Program-made: the position numbers and the translations under genes | Shown: positions 12,182 to 24,770 of the stretch, one piece after another | Position numbering within the stretch: the first letter of the stretch is position 1 | Layout: each line of letters opens with the position of its first letter | From: Alitta virens | Taxonomy: Eukaryota; Annelida; Polychaeta; Phyllodocida; Nereididae | Reading direction: 5' to 3' | Assembly: GCA_932294295.1 (NCBI GenBank) | Contig: OW028573.1 | Coordinates: 57,203,829-57,267,828 of the forward strand | DNA: 64,000 nucleotides | The notes under the pieces: model-generated | Database searches by the model: none | Told to the model about the DNA's origin: nothing | Seen by the model: only the letters and a program-made list of their open reading frames with translations

Positions 12182-15100
12182 ATGATGAATATGAATAGCA
12201 TGACATCTGAGCTTCATGGGCTGCATGATCCTAATCCTGCAGATGCACTTCCAAACATGCATGGAACTGATCAAGCCCAGGTGGAGAATTCACACACTTC
12301 AATAACTACAGTGGAGCATCTTACGGAGAACAATCTGCACTCATCATATGTCCCAACGAATACAACTGTTGATAGAGACTCACCAGTTCCTTACATTCAG
12401 AGATATGGAACACTACATCAAGATTCTTCACAAGTATCCAAAGAGACTAGTAACATTGCAAGGAGAACAAGCACAAGAGAAAGAACTCTAACAGAAAAGG
12501 GCTTGGCCTACATGATAGACACTGCAACCAATCAACTCAAATCAGCTTTGGTAGGTCACAGGCAGATTTGTTTTAAATTTGAAAATCTAACTTTAAGTAG
12601 AGATCACAAAATTACAGAACTTAGTGAATTTCGTGACACGCTTGAAAGGTCAATGTTTAATGTTTCAGAAAAATATCACAAGTTGGGCAATATGTCAATT
12701 GAAGCATATGATGAGTATACACAAAGGTTTGAAGACTGTGCCAATTTAAATCAAAAGGTTATGCTTACAATCTCTCAAGCTATTAGGAAAATTGAACATA
12801 ATGAAACAGGAAGTATTGTTTCAAAGCACAGTCATAAAAGCAAATCTTCAAAAAGTTCAACTGGTCACAGTAGTAGGTCCTCAAAGAGTAGTACTTCAAG
12901 GTCTGTGCGTTCTCATAGCTCACTTGCTTCCATGAAACTTGCAGCTGCATCTAAAGCTATTGATTTAAAAACACAACTTAAATATCTTGAACAACAGAAT
13001 CTGGCTCAGTCTGAATTGCAAAAGATTGATCTGTTGTGCAAAATTGAAGCAGAAGAAGCAAAACTTAAAATTGCTCAAGATATTGAACTTGAATCAGTGC
13101 ATTCTGTACAGAGTATGGGTAGTGATGTACATCAGATAAGCAATGGCATGATTGAAGATACCAGCAAAAGAAGGGTTCTTACTAGTGCTACTGTAAATAG
13201 ACTTGTACTGAAGCATGATGCAAGAGTTGTCAATGATGAACCTAAAAGCTGTAAGAAGGATAAATTAAATTCCCGAGCTCCTGAGTTCATCCCAAAATCT
13301 GTTGGTACTGAGTTAATTTCAATGCCGTCTGCTGGTCCAGACTGTGCCTACGAGTTGATTCCAGCTATGGAACAAGAACAACCTGCTGTGTCAAGTAACC
13401 TCAATTATGTTCAGCCAAGTAATGATGTGAATTCACAGAAGTGTGACTTAGTTAGATCTTTCAGCGAATTTGTAAATATTAGCCGACTTCCAGTTCCTGA
13501 GCCGGGGATATTTTCTGGAGATCCATTAACATATCCTGCATGGAAAAGAGCATTTGTAACTCTGATAGACAGTCGAAATATTCCTGCAGCTGACAAGGTA
13601 TATTATCTACAAAGGTATCTTGGGAGTACAGTTCAAAAATGTGTACAAGGTTATTTTCTGATGCCAACATCAGATTCCTACAGTGAAGCAACTAGACTCA
13701 TTGAAAGACGGTATGGTGACCCATTTATAATAGCACAAGCTTTCAAATCCAAAATTGAAGCTTGGCCTAAAGTACCTTCTCGTGATTCCGAAGCTTTACG
13801 CCAATTTAGTGACTTCCTCTGTCAGTGTGAAGTTGCTGCTCGGGCCAATCAGAGTCTCAGAGTTCTCGATGATGATATGCAGAACAAAATGATGTTATCA
13901 AAATTACCTGATTGGTTGGTAACAAGATGGGGCAGAAAGGTTCATGAGAATTACAGAGCAACTGGTATTTATCCTCCATTTAAAGTGTTCGTCAAATTTC
14001 TTGTGGAAGAAGCTGACATAGCATGTAACCCAGTCACTTCAGTAATTCCTAGTAAACAAGCTGGGGTTAGTCCGCAGGTAGGAGTCAAAACTCAAGGTAA
14101 CAATAATGTAGCCATAGGGAGAACATTAAATACTGCAAAAGGGTTAGTCAGGTGTTTCTATTGTGATAAAACAAACCATTACATGGATAAATGTTTTGCA
14201 TTCTCGTCGCTTTCTGTTGATGACCGAAAGAGATTTATCAATAAAAATCGACTTTGTTTTGGTTGTCTCCAATCGGGACATATTGCAAGTAATTGTAAGT
14301 ACAGAGCTCAATGTGATAAATGTTCCAAGCGTCATCCAACGTCTCTTCACAGGGACATGAGTGAACAAGCACCTGAGAGTAATAGTCAAAGGTCCAGTTT
14401 TAATGGTAACATGGTTCACAAGGACACAGGTGAAAAGAGTTATGGTCCTAATGGTCAAAAGGGTTTATCTGTGTCTGAAGTGAAGAAAAATGGGCCATCA
14501 TATGGTAATGGTGCAATTGCAAAAGGTTCAATATCACATTTTGTGTGCAAAGGTAGTTCGAGCAAAAGTATGATGATCTTGCCTGTTTATGTGTCTCATG
14601 AGCAAAATGAAGGTAAAGAAGTCCTAGCTTATGCTTTGTTGAACACTCAGTCGGATACCACATTTGTAAAAGAAAGTCTGTGTAATCAGTTGGGTATTGG
14701 CGGTTCTGACACAATGCTTATGTTGTCCACAATGACGTCTGACAGTAGTCTCTTACATACTAAACGGGTTTGTGGACTCCAGGTGAATGGGTTTGACAGC
14801 GAATTGAGAATTTCACTTCCTGCTGTTTACACACATGACCATATACCCTCGAATAAAGACAATATCCTGTCTCCTACAATGACAGCGGAGTGGCCATACC
14901 TACAGCCTATAGCAGGTAAGCTGATGCCAAAAACCGATTGTGAAGTGGCATTGTTAATTGGTTACAATTGTCCACAAGCTTTGGTGCCGAGAGATGTAAT
15001 CCCACCACAGGGTGATGGTCCCTTTGCACAAAGGACAGATCTTGGTTGGGGCATCGTAGGCATAACCCATGGGTCAGTGATTGATGATATGGATGAGACC

Positions 15101-15187
15101 CAATTTGTATATTCAAATTATTTTAAGCTCAAGAATAGCACTTCGCACATCAGCAAAGGAGGTGCTCTCTCCCCAAGATCTCGGTAA
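12182..15187 (+). CDS. BEL gag-protease polyprotein (protease active site altered)
   Basis: 1001 codons. A Ser/Lys-rich stretch at residues 215-250 (SKSSKSS repeats) precedes a probable coiled coil (about 250-315). The DUF1759 gag-like region spans about 433-600, starting at LPVPEPGIFSGDP. Two CCHC zinc knuckles follow (CFYCDKTNHYMDKC at 658-671, CFGCLQSGHIASNC at 692-705) plus a CDKCSKRHPTSLH finger at 711-723, all nucleic-acid-binding and capsid functions. The retropepsin-like DUF1758 region starts near 800. Its active-site motif, normally DTQSD or DTGSD, reads NTQSD with Asn at 821 (codon 14642-14644), so catalysis should be lost. The frame ends at 15187, while the downstream pol frame is +1, overlapping from 15081. 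BEL elements usually have one continuous gag-pol ORF, so this looks like an indel between about 15120 and 15150, though recoding cannot be excluded. Confidence 0.9.
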   Translation: MMNMNSMTSELHGLHDPNPADALPNMHGTDQAQVENSHTSITTVEHLTENNLHSSYVPTNTTVDRDSPVPYIQRYGTLHQDSSQVSKETSNIARRTSTRERTLTEKGLAYMIDTATNQLKSALVGHRQICFKFENLTLSRDHKITELSEFRDTLERSMFNVSEKYHKLGNMSIEAYDEYTQRFEDCANLNQKVMLTISQAIRKIEHNETGSIVSKHSHKSKSSKSSTGHSSRSSKSSTSRSVRSHSSLASMKLAAASKAIDLKTQLKYLEQQNLAQSELQKIDLLCKIEAEEAKLKIAQDIELESVHSVQSMGSDVHQISNGMIEDTSKRRVLTSATVNRLVLKHDARVVNDEPKSCKKDKLNSRAPEFIPKSVGTELISMPSAGPDCAYELIPAMEQEQPAVSSNLNYVQPSNDVNSQKCDLVRSFSEFVNISRLPVPEPGIFSGDPLTYPAWKRAFVTLIDSRNIPAADKVYYLQRYLGSTVQKCVQGYFLMPTSDSYSEATRLIERRYGDPFIIAQAFKSKIEAWPKVPSRDSEALRQFSDFLCQCEVAARANQSLRVLDDDMQNKMMLSKLPDWLVTRWGRKVHENYRATGIYPPFKVFVKFLVEEADIACNPVTSVIPSKQAGVSPQVGVKTQGNNNVAIGRTLNTAKGLVRCFYCDKTNHYMDKCFAFSSLSVDDRKRFINKNRLCFGCLQSGHIASNCKYRAQCDKCSKRHPTSLHRDMSEQAPESNSQRSSFNGNMVHKDTGEKSYGPNGQKGLSVSEVKKNGPSYGNGAIAKGSISHFVCKGSSSKSMMILPVYVSHEQNEGKEVLAYALLNTQSDTTFVKESLCNQLGIGGSDTMLMLSTMTSDSSLLHTKRVCGLQVNGFDSELRISLPAVYTHDHIPSNKDNILSPTMTAEWPYLQPIAGKLMPKTDCEVALLIGYNCPQALVPRDVIPPQGDGPFAQRTDLGWGIVGITHGSVIDDMDETQFVYSNYFKLKNSTSHISKGGALSPRSR

Positions 15188-18100
15188 GTTTTTTGGTAGA
15201 GAAGAAGGATACAATCCTTTAGCAAAAGGCTTGTCTCATGATGATACACGTTTCCTTTCCCTCATGCAAGAAAAGGTATGCAGGACAGACGATGGGCATT
15301 ATGAATTGCCTTTACCATTTGTTGATCCTGGGATAAGGCTGACAGACAACAAGTCAGTAGCACTTCAGAGACTCAAAGGTTTGGTAAAACGCTTTGAACG
15401 TGATCAGGAATATTATAAGCAGTATGTTAACTTTATGAATGACATGATGGAAAATGGCTATGCAGAACAGGTGCCTGCAGAAGAGCTAGTTGCTAGTGTT
15501 CCTGCCTACTACTTGCCACATCATGGTGTAACGCATCCTGCTAAGCCAGGTAAAGTCCGTGTCGTGATGGATGCAAGTTGTAAGTACCAAGGTGAGTCTC
15601 TAAATAGTCGTCTGCTGACTGGTCCTGATCTCATCAACAGTTTGGTGGGAATTCTCTGTAGATTCAGACAGGACTACATTGCATTTATGTGCGATATTAA
15701 AGGCATGTTTTTGCAATTTAAGGTCACACCAGAAGATAGAAACTTTTTGTGATTTTTTTGGTTTCCTAAAGGGGATTTCACAAAGAAACCTATTGTTTAC
15801 AGAAGTACTGTTCATCTGTTTGGCTTGGTAAGCAGTCCAGCTGTGGCAAATTTTGCTTTGAAGAAAGCTGCAAGTGATGCAGCAAACAAGTATGGTGAAG
15901 ATGTTGTAGAATTTGTCCACAAGAATTTCTATGTGGATGATGGGCTGCAATCTGTAGGAACAGAGAGTGATGCAATTCACATGATTGAACGTAGCATTCA
16001 GCTATGTCGTGACAGTGGTCTGAAACTTCACAAATTTTCCAGCAATTCAAGAAATGTTCTAGAGAGTGTAGCATGTGAAGATAGGGCTGACAGTGTGAAA
16101 AACATAGACCTTACATATGAACAGTTACCCATTGAAAGAGCCCTTGGCATTGGGTGGTGCATTGAGTCAGATGCTTTCAAGTTTAGAGTGGTCGTTCACA
16201 AAGAATGTAACACACGCCGAGGCATTCTACGCACTGTATGCTCAATATTTGATCCTTTAGGCTTTATAGCACCAATATGTTTATATGGGAAAAAGATACT
16301 TCAGGAAATGTGTCGAGAGAAATGTGATTGGGATGATCCCTTACCTGAGAGTTTGCAGACAAGATGGCAAAAGTGGGTATCTGAGTTATTGCTTTTGGAA
16401 GGTCTGACAATTCCAAGGTGTTTCAAACCACCACTCTTCGGCAAGGTTGCTGAAGCTTCAGTGCATCATTTTTCTGATGCATGTACATCAGGGTATGGCC
16501 AATGCTCGTATTTACGTTTAGTAAGTAATGAACATGAAGTTTACTGCTCTTTTGTGATGGCTAAGTCAAGAGTGGCACCACTAAAGGAATTGACCATACC
16601 ACGACTAGAGCTTACTGCAGCTACACTGTCTGTAGAAGTAAGCCAACTGCTGCAAACAGAACTGGGGTTCGGTGAGTTGAAGAATTTGTACTATACAGAT
16701 AGTAAGATAGTCTTGGGTTATATTCACAACAGTTCCAAGTGCTTTCAGGTCTTTGTAGCAAATAGAGTGCAACGCATTCATGATGCTACATACAAAGAGC
16801 AGTGGAGGTATGTTAACACATCAGAAAATCCAGCCGATATTGCTTCCAGGGGAGCTACAGGTTCACAGCTGGTCAAGTCTGTCTGGATGACTGGTCCCTC
16901 TTTCCTATGGACAAACCAGATGGAAGCAAAGGATGAAACCTATGAAGTGGAGTCATCTGATCCTGAGGTAAAAGTCAGTACATGTCTAAAAGTTGAAAGT
17001 CAGGTCATTGCCACAAATATATTTCCTGCGGATTATTCCAGTTGGCCAAAAATGAGGAGAATCACTGCAATTTGCATTAAATTCATAGAAAATCTGAAGT
17101 CCAAGGTAAGAGCTTCTGTGACTGTCCAAGATGAATGCAAAGCAGTGCGTGTCCTTATAACACAAGCCCAACAATCCGAATTTGCTGAAGACCTCCAAAC
17201 GCTATTTGCTGGTAATTGTGTCAAAAGGTGTAGCAAATTATTTCGATTAGATCCCTTCATCGATGGTTATGGCATGATTCGTGTGGGAGGGAGGCTGCAA
17301 CAAGGTTCTCTTTCTTATGAGACAAAACATCCCATTTTGTTACCAAAGAATCATGCAACAACTGATCTTTTCCTCAGATACTGTCATGATAAGATAGCAC
17401 ATCAGGGTAAAGGTATGACAATGAATGAGGTACGAAACCAGGGTTACTGGATCATTGGTCTGAATACCAAGTGTACAAGCATGATATATCATTGTGTGAC
17501 ATGTAGAAGGTTGAGAAGTTATCCAGTAGAGCAAAAGATGGGAGAATTGCCACCCGATAGACTGGAAACTGGTCCTGCATTTTCATATGTAGCGGTAGAT
17601 TACTTTGGACCATACTACATCAAACAAGGTAGAAGTGAAGTAAAGCGGTATGGCGTTCTGTTTACATGCTTGAACTCACGCGCGATACATATAGAAACTG
17701 CAACTTCACTTGATTCAGACTCATTTATAAATGCATTGCGGTGTTTTATGAGCATTCGTGGTCCAATCAGAGTTCTGAGATCTGTTCGAGGAACTAATTT
17801 CATTGGTGGTTATAATCAGCTAAAAGAAGCTATCGCTCAAGTTGATGATGAACCGGTTAAAAGGTTCTTACTTGACAACTCTTGTGATTACATAGTTGGG
17901 GTTCCTCATGCTAGTCACCAGGGCGGAGTATGGGAACGCCAGATCCGAACTTTCAGGAGCGTTCTCAATACACTGTTGCATCCAGGAAGTCATCAATTAG
18001 ATGACGAGTCATTCCGAACATTCATGACTGAAGCATCCTACATTGTCAATAGTAGACCACTCACTGTAACATCCTTGAGTGATCCTAACTCGCTTCAACC

Positions 18101-18521
18101 ATTAACTCCTAACCATCTATTGACAATGAAAAGCAATGTGATACTTCCCCCTCCAGGAGTGTTTCAGGAAGCTGACCAGTATTGTACAAAACGTTGGAAA
18201 AGGGTACAATGGCTTGCTGATGCATTTTGGAAAAGGTGGAAGAAAGAGGTTCTAAGTCTTTGGCAGGTTCGACAAAAGTGGCATAGACCAAAACATAACC
18301 TCAAGGTTGATGACATTGTCATGGTTGTTGATGAAGCGATTCCTCGGTGTCAATGGAAAATAGCCAGAGTTACTGCTGTTCTCATGGGAAAAGACAATTT
18401 AGTGCGCAATGCAAAAGTTGTCTTGGGTGATCCTGGTATTTCCAAAAATGGGAAACGCACAGAACAAAGTACTGAACTTGAGAGACCTGTACATAAACTA
18501 ATTTTGCTGCTTGAGAGTTAA
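15081..18521 (+). pseudogene. BEL pol: reverse transcriptase-RNase H-integrase
   Basis: One reading frame broken only by TGA at 15750-15752; sequence on both sides stays in frame and aligns with RT. RT motifs seen are RVVMDAS, DIKGMF (palm motif A, before the stop) and YVDD (15930-15941, after it). The RNase H region has SDACTSGYG, an LTAATLS helix and YTDSK. The integrase has an H2C2 zinc finger (HDKIAHQG ... CVTC), then VAVDYFGPY with the first Asp at 17598-17600. The second conserved Asp, expected just before GTNF, is Val at 17784-17786. The Glu in GGVWERQIR is present (17934-17936). A DUF5641 tail ends the protein. RT, RNase H and integrase together would copy the element RNA and insert the cDNA. 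The nonsense codon and the lost integrase Asp make this copy non-autonomous. Confidence 0.93.
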
Positions 18522-18703
18522 ATGTGTATATGCTCATTATATGTGAATTTAGGGTAAAGGTTTATCTGTCAAAATTCAACAATTTGTGTTGCATACTATC
18601 TGCCATGTGATTGCTGATGTTGATTTAGAGGTGGTTGGTGTTTTGATTATAAACATGTATGTTTTCGTGACTTCCTTAAATTAAGAGATAATTTGGTTGG
18701 GAT

Positions 18704-19116
18704 TGTAACTGGTGTAGTTCAAAACTTGACACCAGAGGGCTCTTCTCCTGTGAAGAGCATTAATACTCCTAATTATCAACAGAGGGCACTTTTTCCCTCT
18801 GTATATTTAGTTGAGCTGCCAAGTAAACTGATAGTTGGCAGAGAATCATTTAGTACAAAGAAGTCAATAGAAGGTCAGTAATTGTGTATTATACTCTACA
18901 ATGTTATGTATTTGTATAGTCTGTTGATAGTCTGTTAATAGTCTGTTAATATGTACTTGCAGTGTCACAGACAGAGTGAATCAGAGAGATGTATATGGAT
19001 GGATCATAAAGAGGAATAAATGATCAACTTCTGTCTTGTAACACTTGAGACTTAGTTTTACATATTCATGCTACAGGAAGTAGCTTCTAACAGTCATTGG
19101 CATTGGGGCTGTTATA
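18704..19116 (+). repeat. 3' LTR of BEL element
   Basis: 413 bp, about 99% identical to the 5' LTR. It is preceded by a G-rich stretch (TTTGGTTGGGAT) that may serve as the polypurine tract. It ends GTTATA, after which CAGCG and the second copy of the flanking block follow at once, without a target-site duplication. Confidence 0.88.
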
Positions 19117-19121
19117 CAGCG

Positions 19122-20979
19122 CACATACAGGTTCATCAGACACAAGATTAGCCGGTTTGTTCATAAGCTACGCTGCCACTATGATACACATGCACCTGTT
19201 ATGCGAATGTGTAGCTTCTCACTCACTCACTCACTCACTCACTCACTCACTCATTCACTCACTCACTCACTCACTCTCTCACTCTTGGAAGCAATTATGC
19301 AATTATTACATGGATGTTTTCATTCAACATTTTAGAGAAAATGCCATTGCCGTTTTGTACCATTTTGAACTGATAAGCCCGAATTTTTAACTAAATTTCC
19401 AACCAGTAATTGTTTGGCTATTAATATAACAAATCTGCATGATGTGGTATAAGGACTATGAGGCTACACAAGTATAAATGGCACTCTTTATGCCACTTTG
19501 AAATTGAACATTTTCTCTCGCATTCCTTATAAACTTTTTCTCAAAGTATGGTTGCAGGCAAGGTTGTTTCTCCTGTTACTGACAAGGAATGGCATAACGT
19601 CTCTCACGGCCATTCGTTGCCTTGTTAGAAAAGGTGCATCAGTTGTCACAAGATAGATACATGAGCACAATAAGTGATTCGTCTGAACATTATCATCACA
19701 AATATATGGTTGACCGTTATTCATAGGGTGCATAGTCAGTTCATCTCTTAACTAGTTTGTCCAAATTGTTTCAGGTCAACTGAGTGTAATCTGGCTCAGG
19801 GGGGCTTATATAGTAATTACCTAATTGGCCAGGTTGATTATATTGCACTCTACTGTAAAACTACAGGCTCCATGCTGTCTCTGATGAATTGAAACACGCC
19901 TTAAAATATAACCTAGTATATTATAATATACAACTTTAAATTATGGGTTTTTTTTTTTTGGGGGGGGGGGGGTTTAAACATAATATTCAATCGTGCAAGG
20001 GAATTTGAAATAATGTAAATTTCACAGAGTGTTGTGGAGCTACATGCCGAAACTTGAATATATGTTGTGGCATTGTTTGATTTATTGCAACTAAAACATA
20101 CATACAGTATACAAACAATACTCCATGGTCTGGTTTGTGACATGAATAAAAAAAATAACACAGTGAATTACAGACTAAAGCAACATTCAACATTTTAGAA
20201 ACATTAAAACTATGTGGGCGTAAAGTGGGCGTTCCACCTATTTTGGTAATGACAGGATAGTCTTCACCCCTTTTTTCCCCAGGGCATGATCACAAGGAGA
20301 TGTCCTGTGCCCTTCACTTATTACCCAGCCCATAATACCCAACCAAGGTCCTTAATAACATTTACTAGGGACCTGTCGCTTGGGTTCACATCATACCCGC
20401 CAACATTCGCATGCTAATAACATTACCCACAATTCACTATGACCTTGAGATCACGTGATAAAGATGCTGAGGACGCTCACCGTGTTTCCATGCCATCACA
20501 ACTGTGTCTCATCTTATTATGCACATCTGCACTCATGTTGAGGTCAGAAAGGTCACTAAGTTATGGCTGCACACTGTCCGTTGCTGGACAAGGAGACTGT
20601 CTTCTGCATATAATCTAAGTTTCTGGGGGGAAAAAAATTTGTATGTAAGTCTAAGATGGTTTTATATCCTTACTTGATATATTCCCATATATACTACTTT
20701 GGCAAGTCTTATCTCAGACGCCATATAAGTCAGAAGCACTTTGCTGACTCAAGTCACAATAGGCAATCTCCACACTGAACCCTGTCTCTGGTGGTAGTGA
20801 TAGACTAAGCAATATGGGAGTCCCTAATCTATCATTATAGCAATAATGTCATGGCTGGAATGATACCGGCGCCATGAGGATCCTAATCACGGACAACAGT
20901 GCAGGAATATTAGAGAAAATATTAGGGCACATTACCAAGCGGTATTGTGCATGACAACAGCTGCCGTTGTCAACATGAC
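19122..20979. repeat. duplicated block, copy A' (right of BEL element)
   Basis: 1858 bp, a direct repeat of 9046-11481 with roughly 0.6% substitutions and a deletion of about 540 bp just after the CTCA repeat. After the shared CAACATGAC it continues AGTGACACTTGGTGG, whereas copy A runs into the 5' LTR. The two copies bracket the retrotransposon exactly. This is either a real segmental duplication or two haplotypes laid end to end by the assembler. Confidence 0.85.
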
Positions 20980-23900
20980 AGTGACACTTGGTGGATCACG
21001 CACACTACCGCGCCGTGGCGCCACAGTCGAGGACATGGGACGCCATAATGGAAAAATGACAAGTGAACAATCTACGTGGGATGCATGATAACAAGTGCAC
21101 CAAATTTTAATGGGTATCGGAGATACTCTTAAGCATGACGGTGCATGGAAACAACAGTGTCCACAACATGGCAATGAAAATTAAATATTTAAAGTCACGA
21201 ATATCCCGCCAGTAGAGGTGTCGAAGTGCCACTGCTGATCAGCAAGTTTTCAAACTGCTGGGGGCAAGTGGAAGTAAATGAAGCAAAGTCTAAACTATGA
21301 TGACTACAGGGCAGATCGACCTACACTTAGGGCATTGGCTTGGAAATATGTCAAGTCATAATATAAGACAAGCATGAAACATGAGCCACGTGAACATCCG
21401 GCCACGATCCAAATTTACCATGATAATGAAATGCCGTCCAAAAATTATTGGTGGTGTATTCCAAATGTGTTGCTACGTAACAATGAATAAACCACAAAGA
21501 CAGACAACCCTGTGTGGAAGTCGATAAAGTCACTGAGGCAACAAACATAACTGTTCATCATTAGGAATATCCTCTTCTTACATGTTCAGTACAACTATAA
21601 ACAATTGAGATGCATTATTAGGAGGAAGTGTGTATTGTAAGGACTGACCTTAGCAGATGGGAGTCCTTCTTAGGCGCCCAAGGGTGGTCTTCATCCCTAT
21701 AGCTCTTCTTCCAGAGCGGAGCACATAGCTTGTTTCCCATCCTGCAGTTGCTTGATGCAGGATGCTCAGCTAATCTCTGCTGCAGGACCACATCCTGAGT
21801 AGCATTCCACGCACCTTACAGCATCTCTTGCAGCCTTGTTATCCATATTGGTATTTCCTAATCCAGCAGTGTAGGTAATCTCCTAGTCTGCAGATTTAAG
21901 TCTTCAAATCACAGTAATCTCTTTGGCAATCCTAATGCTGTACACATTTGCAGGTTGGGTAGTATTTGCAGGGTAAGGCGGGGTGATATGGTCCAGATTT
22001 GAATGTTCGCGTCGAATACTGTGGAACCTGAAAATATAAGAAAATTCATCATTATATAATCACCAAAATGCGCGAGCAAACATAGTAGCAGCAATACCTT
22101 TCCTAATTTACATTGCAACTGTACATAATGTAGCCCTGGACAGAATACAAAATGTAAATCCAATTTGGGAGATGAAAATGCACTGATGCACACAACCCGA
22201 AATATCACCCAAAAGATACCCTAATTTGTAATGTAAACATTTACATAAACACAACTGGCACAAGTAGCTAATCCTGTCGATAAATCATCTATTATGAGCC
22301 TCAGTATTGACATAAAGGCTTTGTGTTATTAGACTGAAATGCACAGATGGGTCACCAGCCAGCCAGGCTGTGTGACTGCTTACTCACGCTAAAGTTACGC
22401 ACAAATCCCCATGCACGATTGCTTCAGAATTAGAAGCATGAAAGTTAATCATCTGAGACATTACATTGGAATTTTTTTAAATAATTTTAGCCAATTTCAA
22501 ATCAATAAACCAAGATATCGGTTGGCCTTACAACAATATTTGGTTGAATTCACCATTTTTTATGGTTTAATTCACCAAAAAGTATATTTGTTGTTGATTC
22601 AACTAAATCTTGGTTGGTGACTTATTTAAAAAGATGGTTCAAACAATCAATCTATTTTAGAGTGTACATTTGCATGGTTTTCACAGTTGAGGAGTGTTCA
22701 GTGATTTCACTCCAGTGTACAGGAATAGCCGTACTATACAACAGCAACTGATTGCAGTTCTGAGCCAGCACGAAAAACTGTCGATACACAACTGAAAGGC
22801 ACTTCACCAATTTCAAAGACATCATGCACTAACTTCCCTGCCCTGACTTAAATTGATTTCCCACCTAAACAAAACGCCTTACAGCTCCTAGGGGTAGTTT
22901 CCAAGATCAAAAACATTGCGTGAGTACCAAATCAGACATGGTCCAAAGTCAACCACAAAGTGATGATCACTGTTTACAACTCGAAGGATCAATATTTACT
23001 AGTGCAACATGTGGTGTGGGGATGCCCCCAAACATATGATGTCACCAAAACAACCTTGGGAATTTCAAAAGCTATTCAAGTGAAGTTAGTCATGTGAATG
23101 ACATAACCATGTTGGATATTACAAATTGGTTTTTACATTGCTGCCTCACATAACACATAAAGAATAGACCAGACAACCAGCCAGGCAACACAACCAGAAG
23201 GAATGTGAAGAGGTGACTGAATGTCTGTTCCAGTTCAAGAGCATCCTCATTAGTTTCTTTGTTGCATCCTTCAACCTCAGACAAGGCTATTTCGAGAATT
23301 CAGAATAAGCACTTATTGCCATATTGTTTCATGGGATGAACAGACTTTCAAAAATCCCAATCATTTCATTATATCATTGTTTTGTTTTTCTTTACAGAAG
23401 AAAGATTTTTATTTTTTAGCCAATCATATATAATAAAAGCACAAAATGAACTCCCGGGTTCACCCTTCTTAACTGTTTTAAAAATGATTAATGTCACTGA
23501 TAACAAGTTTCGTACCAATCTGCCACACTGTAGTAATCATTAACAAGTTCCAACTCTAACCAGTTGCTAATGAATCGATGCACAACGTTTGTTAGACACA
23601 TATATATATAATTTTATTGACAGGATATTATCATGATTGATAAATTTGTCAAACATACAAAAAACACATAAAACAGAATCCTCTCTTCCTTTTAGTCAGA
23701 CTCTTCAGTACAACAGCAAACGAAACACATTTAAAATGTTTAATGGACATTTTAGTAGGGTCTGATGAGCTGTTCACATATACCATTTTAAATTAAATTT
23801 ATAAACACAGTAATAAGGGAGCATAGTTTTTGTTTTAATTTAAAAGGTGTTAATATGGGAGGGAGCGCATTTCCTTGTGATACCCCTAGTGTAGATTCTG

Positions 23901-24699
23901 CACCCTCAGGGGGCTCCAGGGGTGTTATTGGGCAAACCTGATTGCCAGAAAATGACTGCGGAATGCTCAGCAGAATACACACGTGCACTGAAAACATCAG
24001 TGAGCCTATTAAGCTATGTGAGCTCCTGCTGCTGAAGCATCTATTTGTATGTGAGTCACAGCATCCCTGCTCAGCTTGTAACAATGCAGAAAGACATTAA
24101 TGAACAATTCTATGTCAGCGCAGATACGATACACACTCGCCCTATGTCATAAAACACCAGGGGAACAGCAGTCAAGTCCCAGAGGATGGCATTATTATTC
24201 AGCTCAGCAATGTGTCCAAAATGCCATCAACCATTTATTCATAACATACACATCGCTCCTTGCTCTATGATGTATGATTATGATATAGCATGTATGTTTC
24301 ATGTAGAAATAAAGCCAACAGAAATATCAAATGCAGCTCAGGAAACAATTGCAATCTGCACACAAACTAGACACATAGTTAACTGAATTATCGATGTCAA
24401 TTAAAATCCAACGCCTAATTTAATGAGAAACAAATTCCTCTTAAAATTCACCGTTTAATGGCGTGGAATGCTCCAGAAGTCGCATTTAATGAGGAGGGAT
24501 ATAAACAGAGCGTTCGTTTGCACATCATGGCTCCCTGTATAGCATGATAAAGGGGATGTTGTTTTATTGTCTACTGAGCAATTAGGTGGTGTACTGCTCG
24601 TTTATATTCACTGCAAGACAGAGCAGGGCCTGATGAAGCGGAGAGAGGGAGACATTGCAGGTTATTTATATGGTAAGGGGTGGACTGGTGTGGGACATC
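20980..24699. other. no gene seen
   Basis: About 3.7 kb of unique, AT-rich sequence. It begins with a small GC-richer patch (CCGCGCCGTGGCGCCAC near 21007). Short ORFs such as 20932-21174 and 21909-22208 (minus) show no domain and lack splice-bounded coding character. No transposon ends recognised. Confidence 0.4.
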
Positions 24700-24770
24700 T
24701 TGTGCAGTAGAAATAAGGGGAGCTATTCTACCTCCCTTGAGCATACCTCTGCTACACATAGAAATGGACG
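24699..24770 (+). repeat. duplicated ~65-bp block, copy 1
   Basis: Contains GGGGAGCTATTCTAC and CCCTTGAGCATACCTCTGCT. A second copy at 25136-25200 is about 85% identical in the same orientation, roughly 440 bp away. The surrounding sequence does not match, so this is a small isolated duplication. Confidence 0.75.

Larger units (their letters stand above)
11482..19116 (+). mobile_element. BEL/Pao LTR retrotransposon (defective)
   Basis: A 7635-bp element with two 413-bp LTRs that differ at about four sites. The internal order is gag (DUF1759), zinc knuckles, aspartic protease (DUF1758), reverse transcriptase, RNase H, H2C2 integrase zinc finger, integrase core and DUF5641, which is the diagnostic BEL/Pao layout. 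It is inactive as read: protease DTQSD is NTQSD, gag and pol are in different frames, RT has an in-frame TGA at 15750-15752, and the second integrase Asp is Val. The flanks (CATGAC on the left, CAGCG on the right) do not form a target-site duplication. The right LTR abuts the start of the second copy of the flanking block. Low LTR divergence implies a young insertion. Confidence 0.93.
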
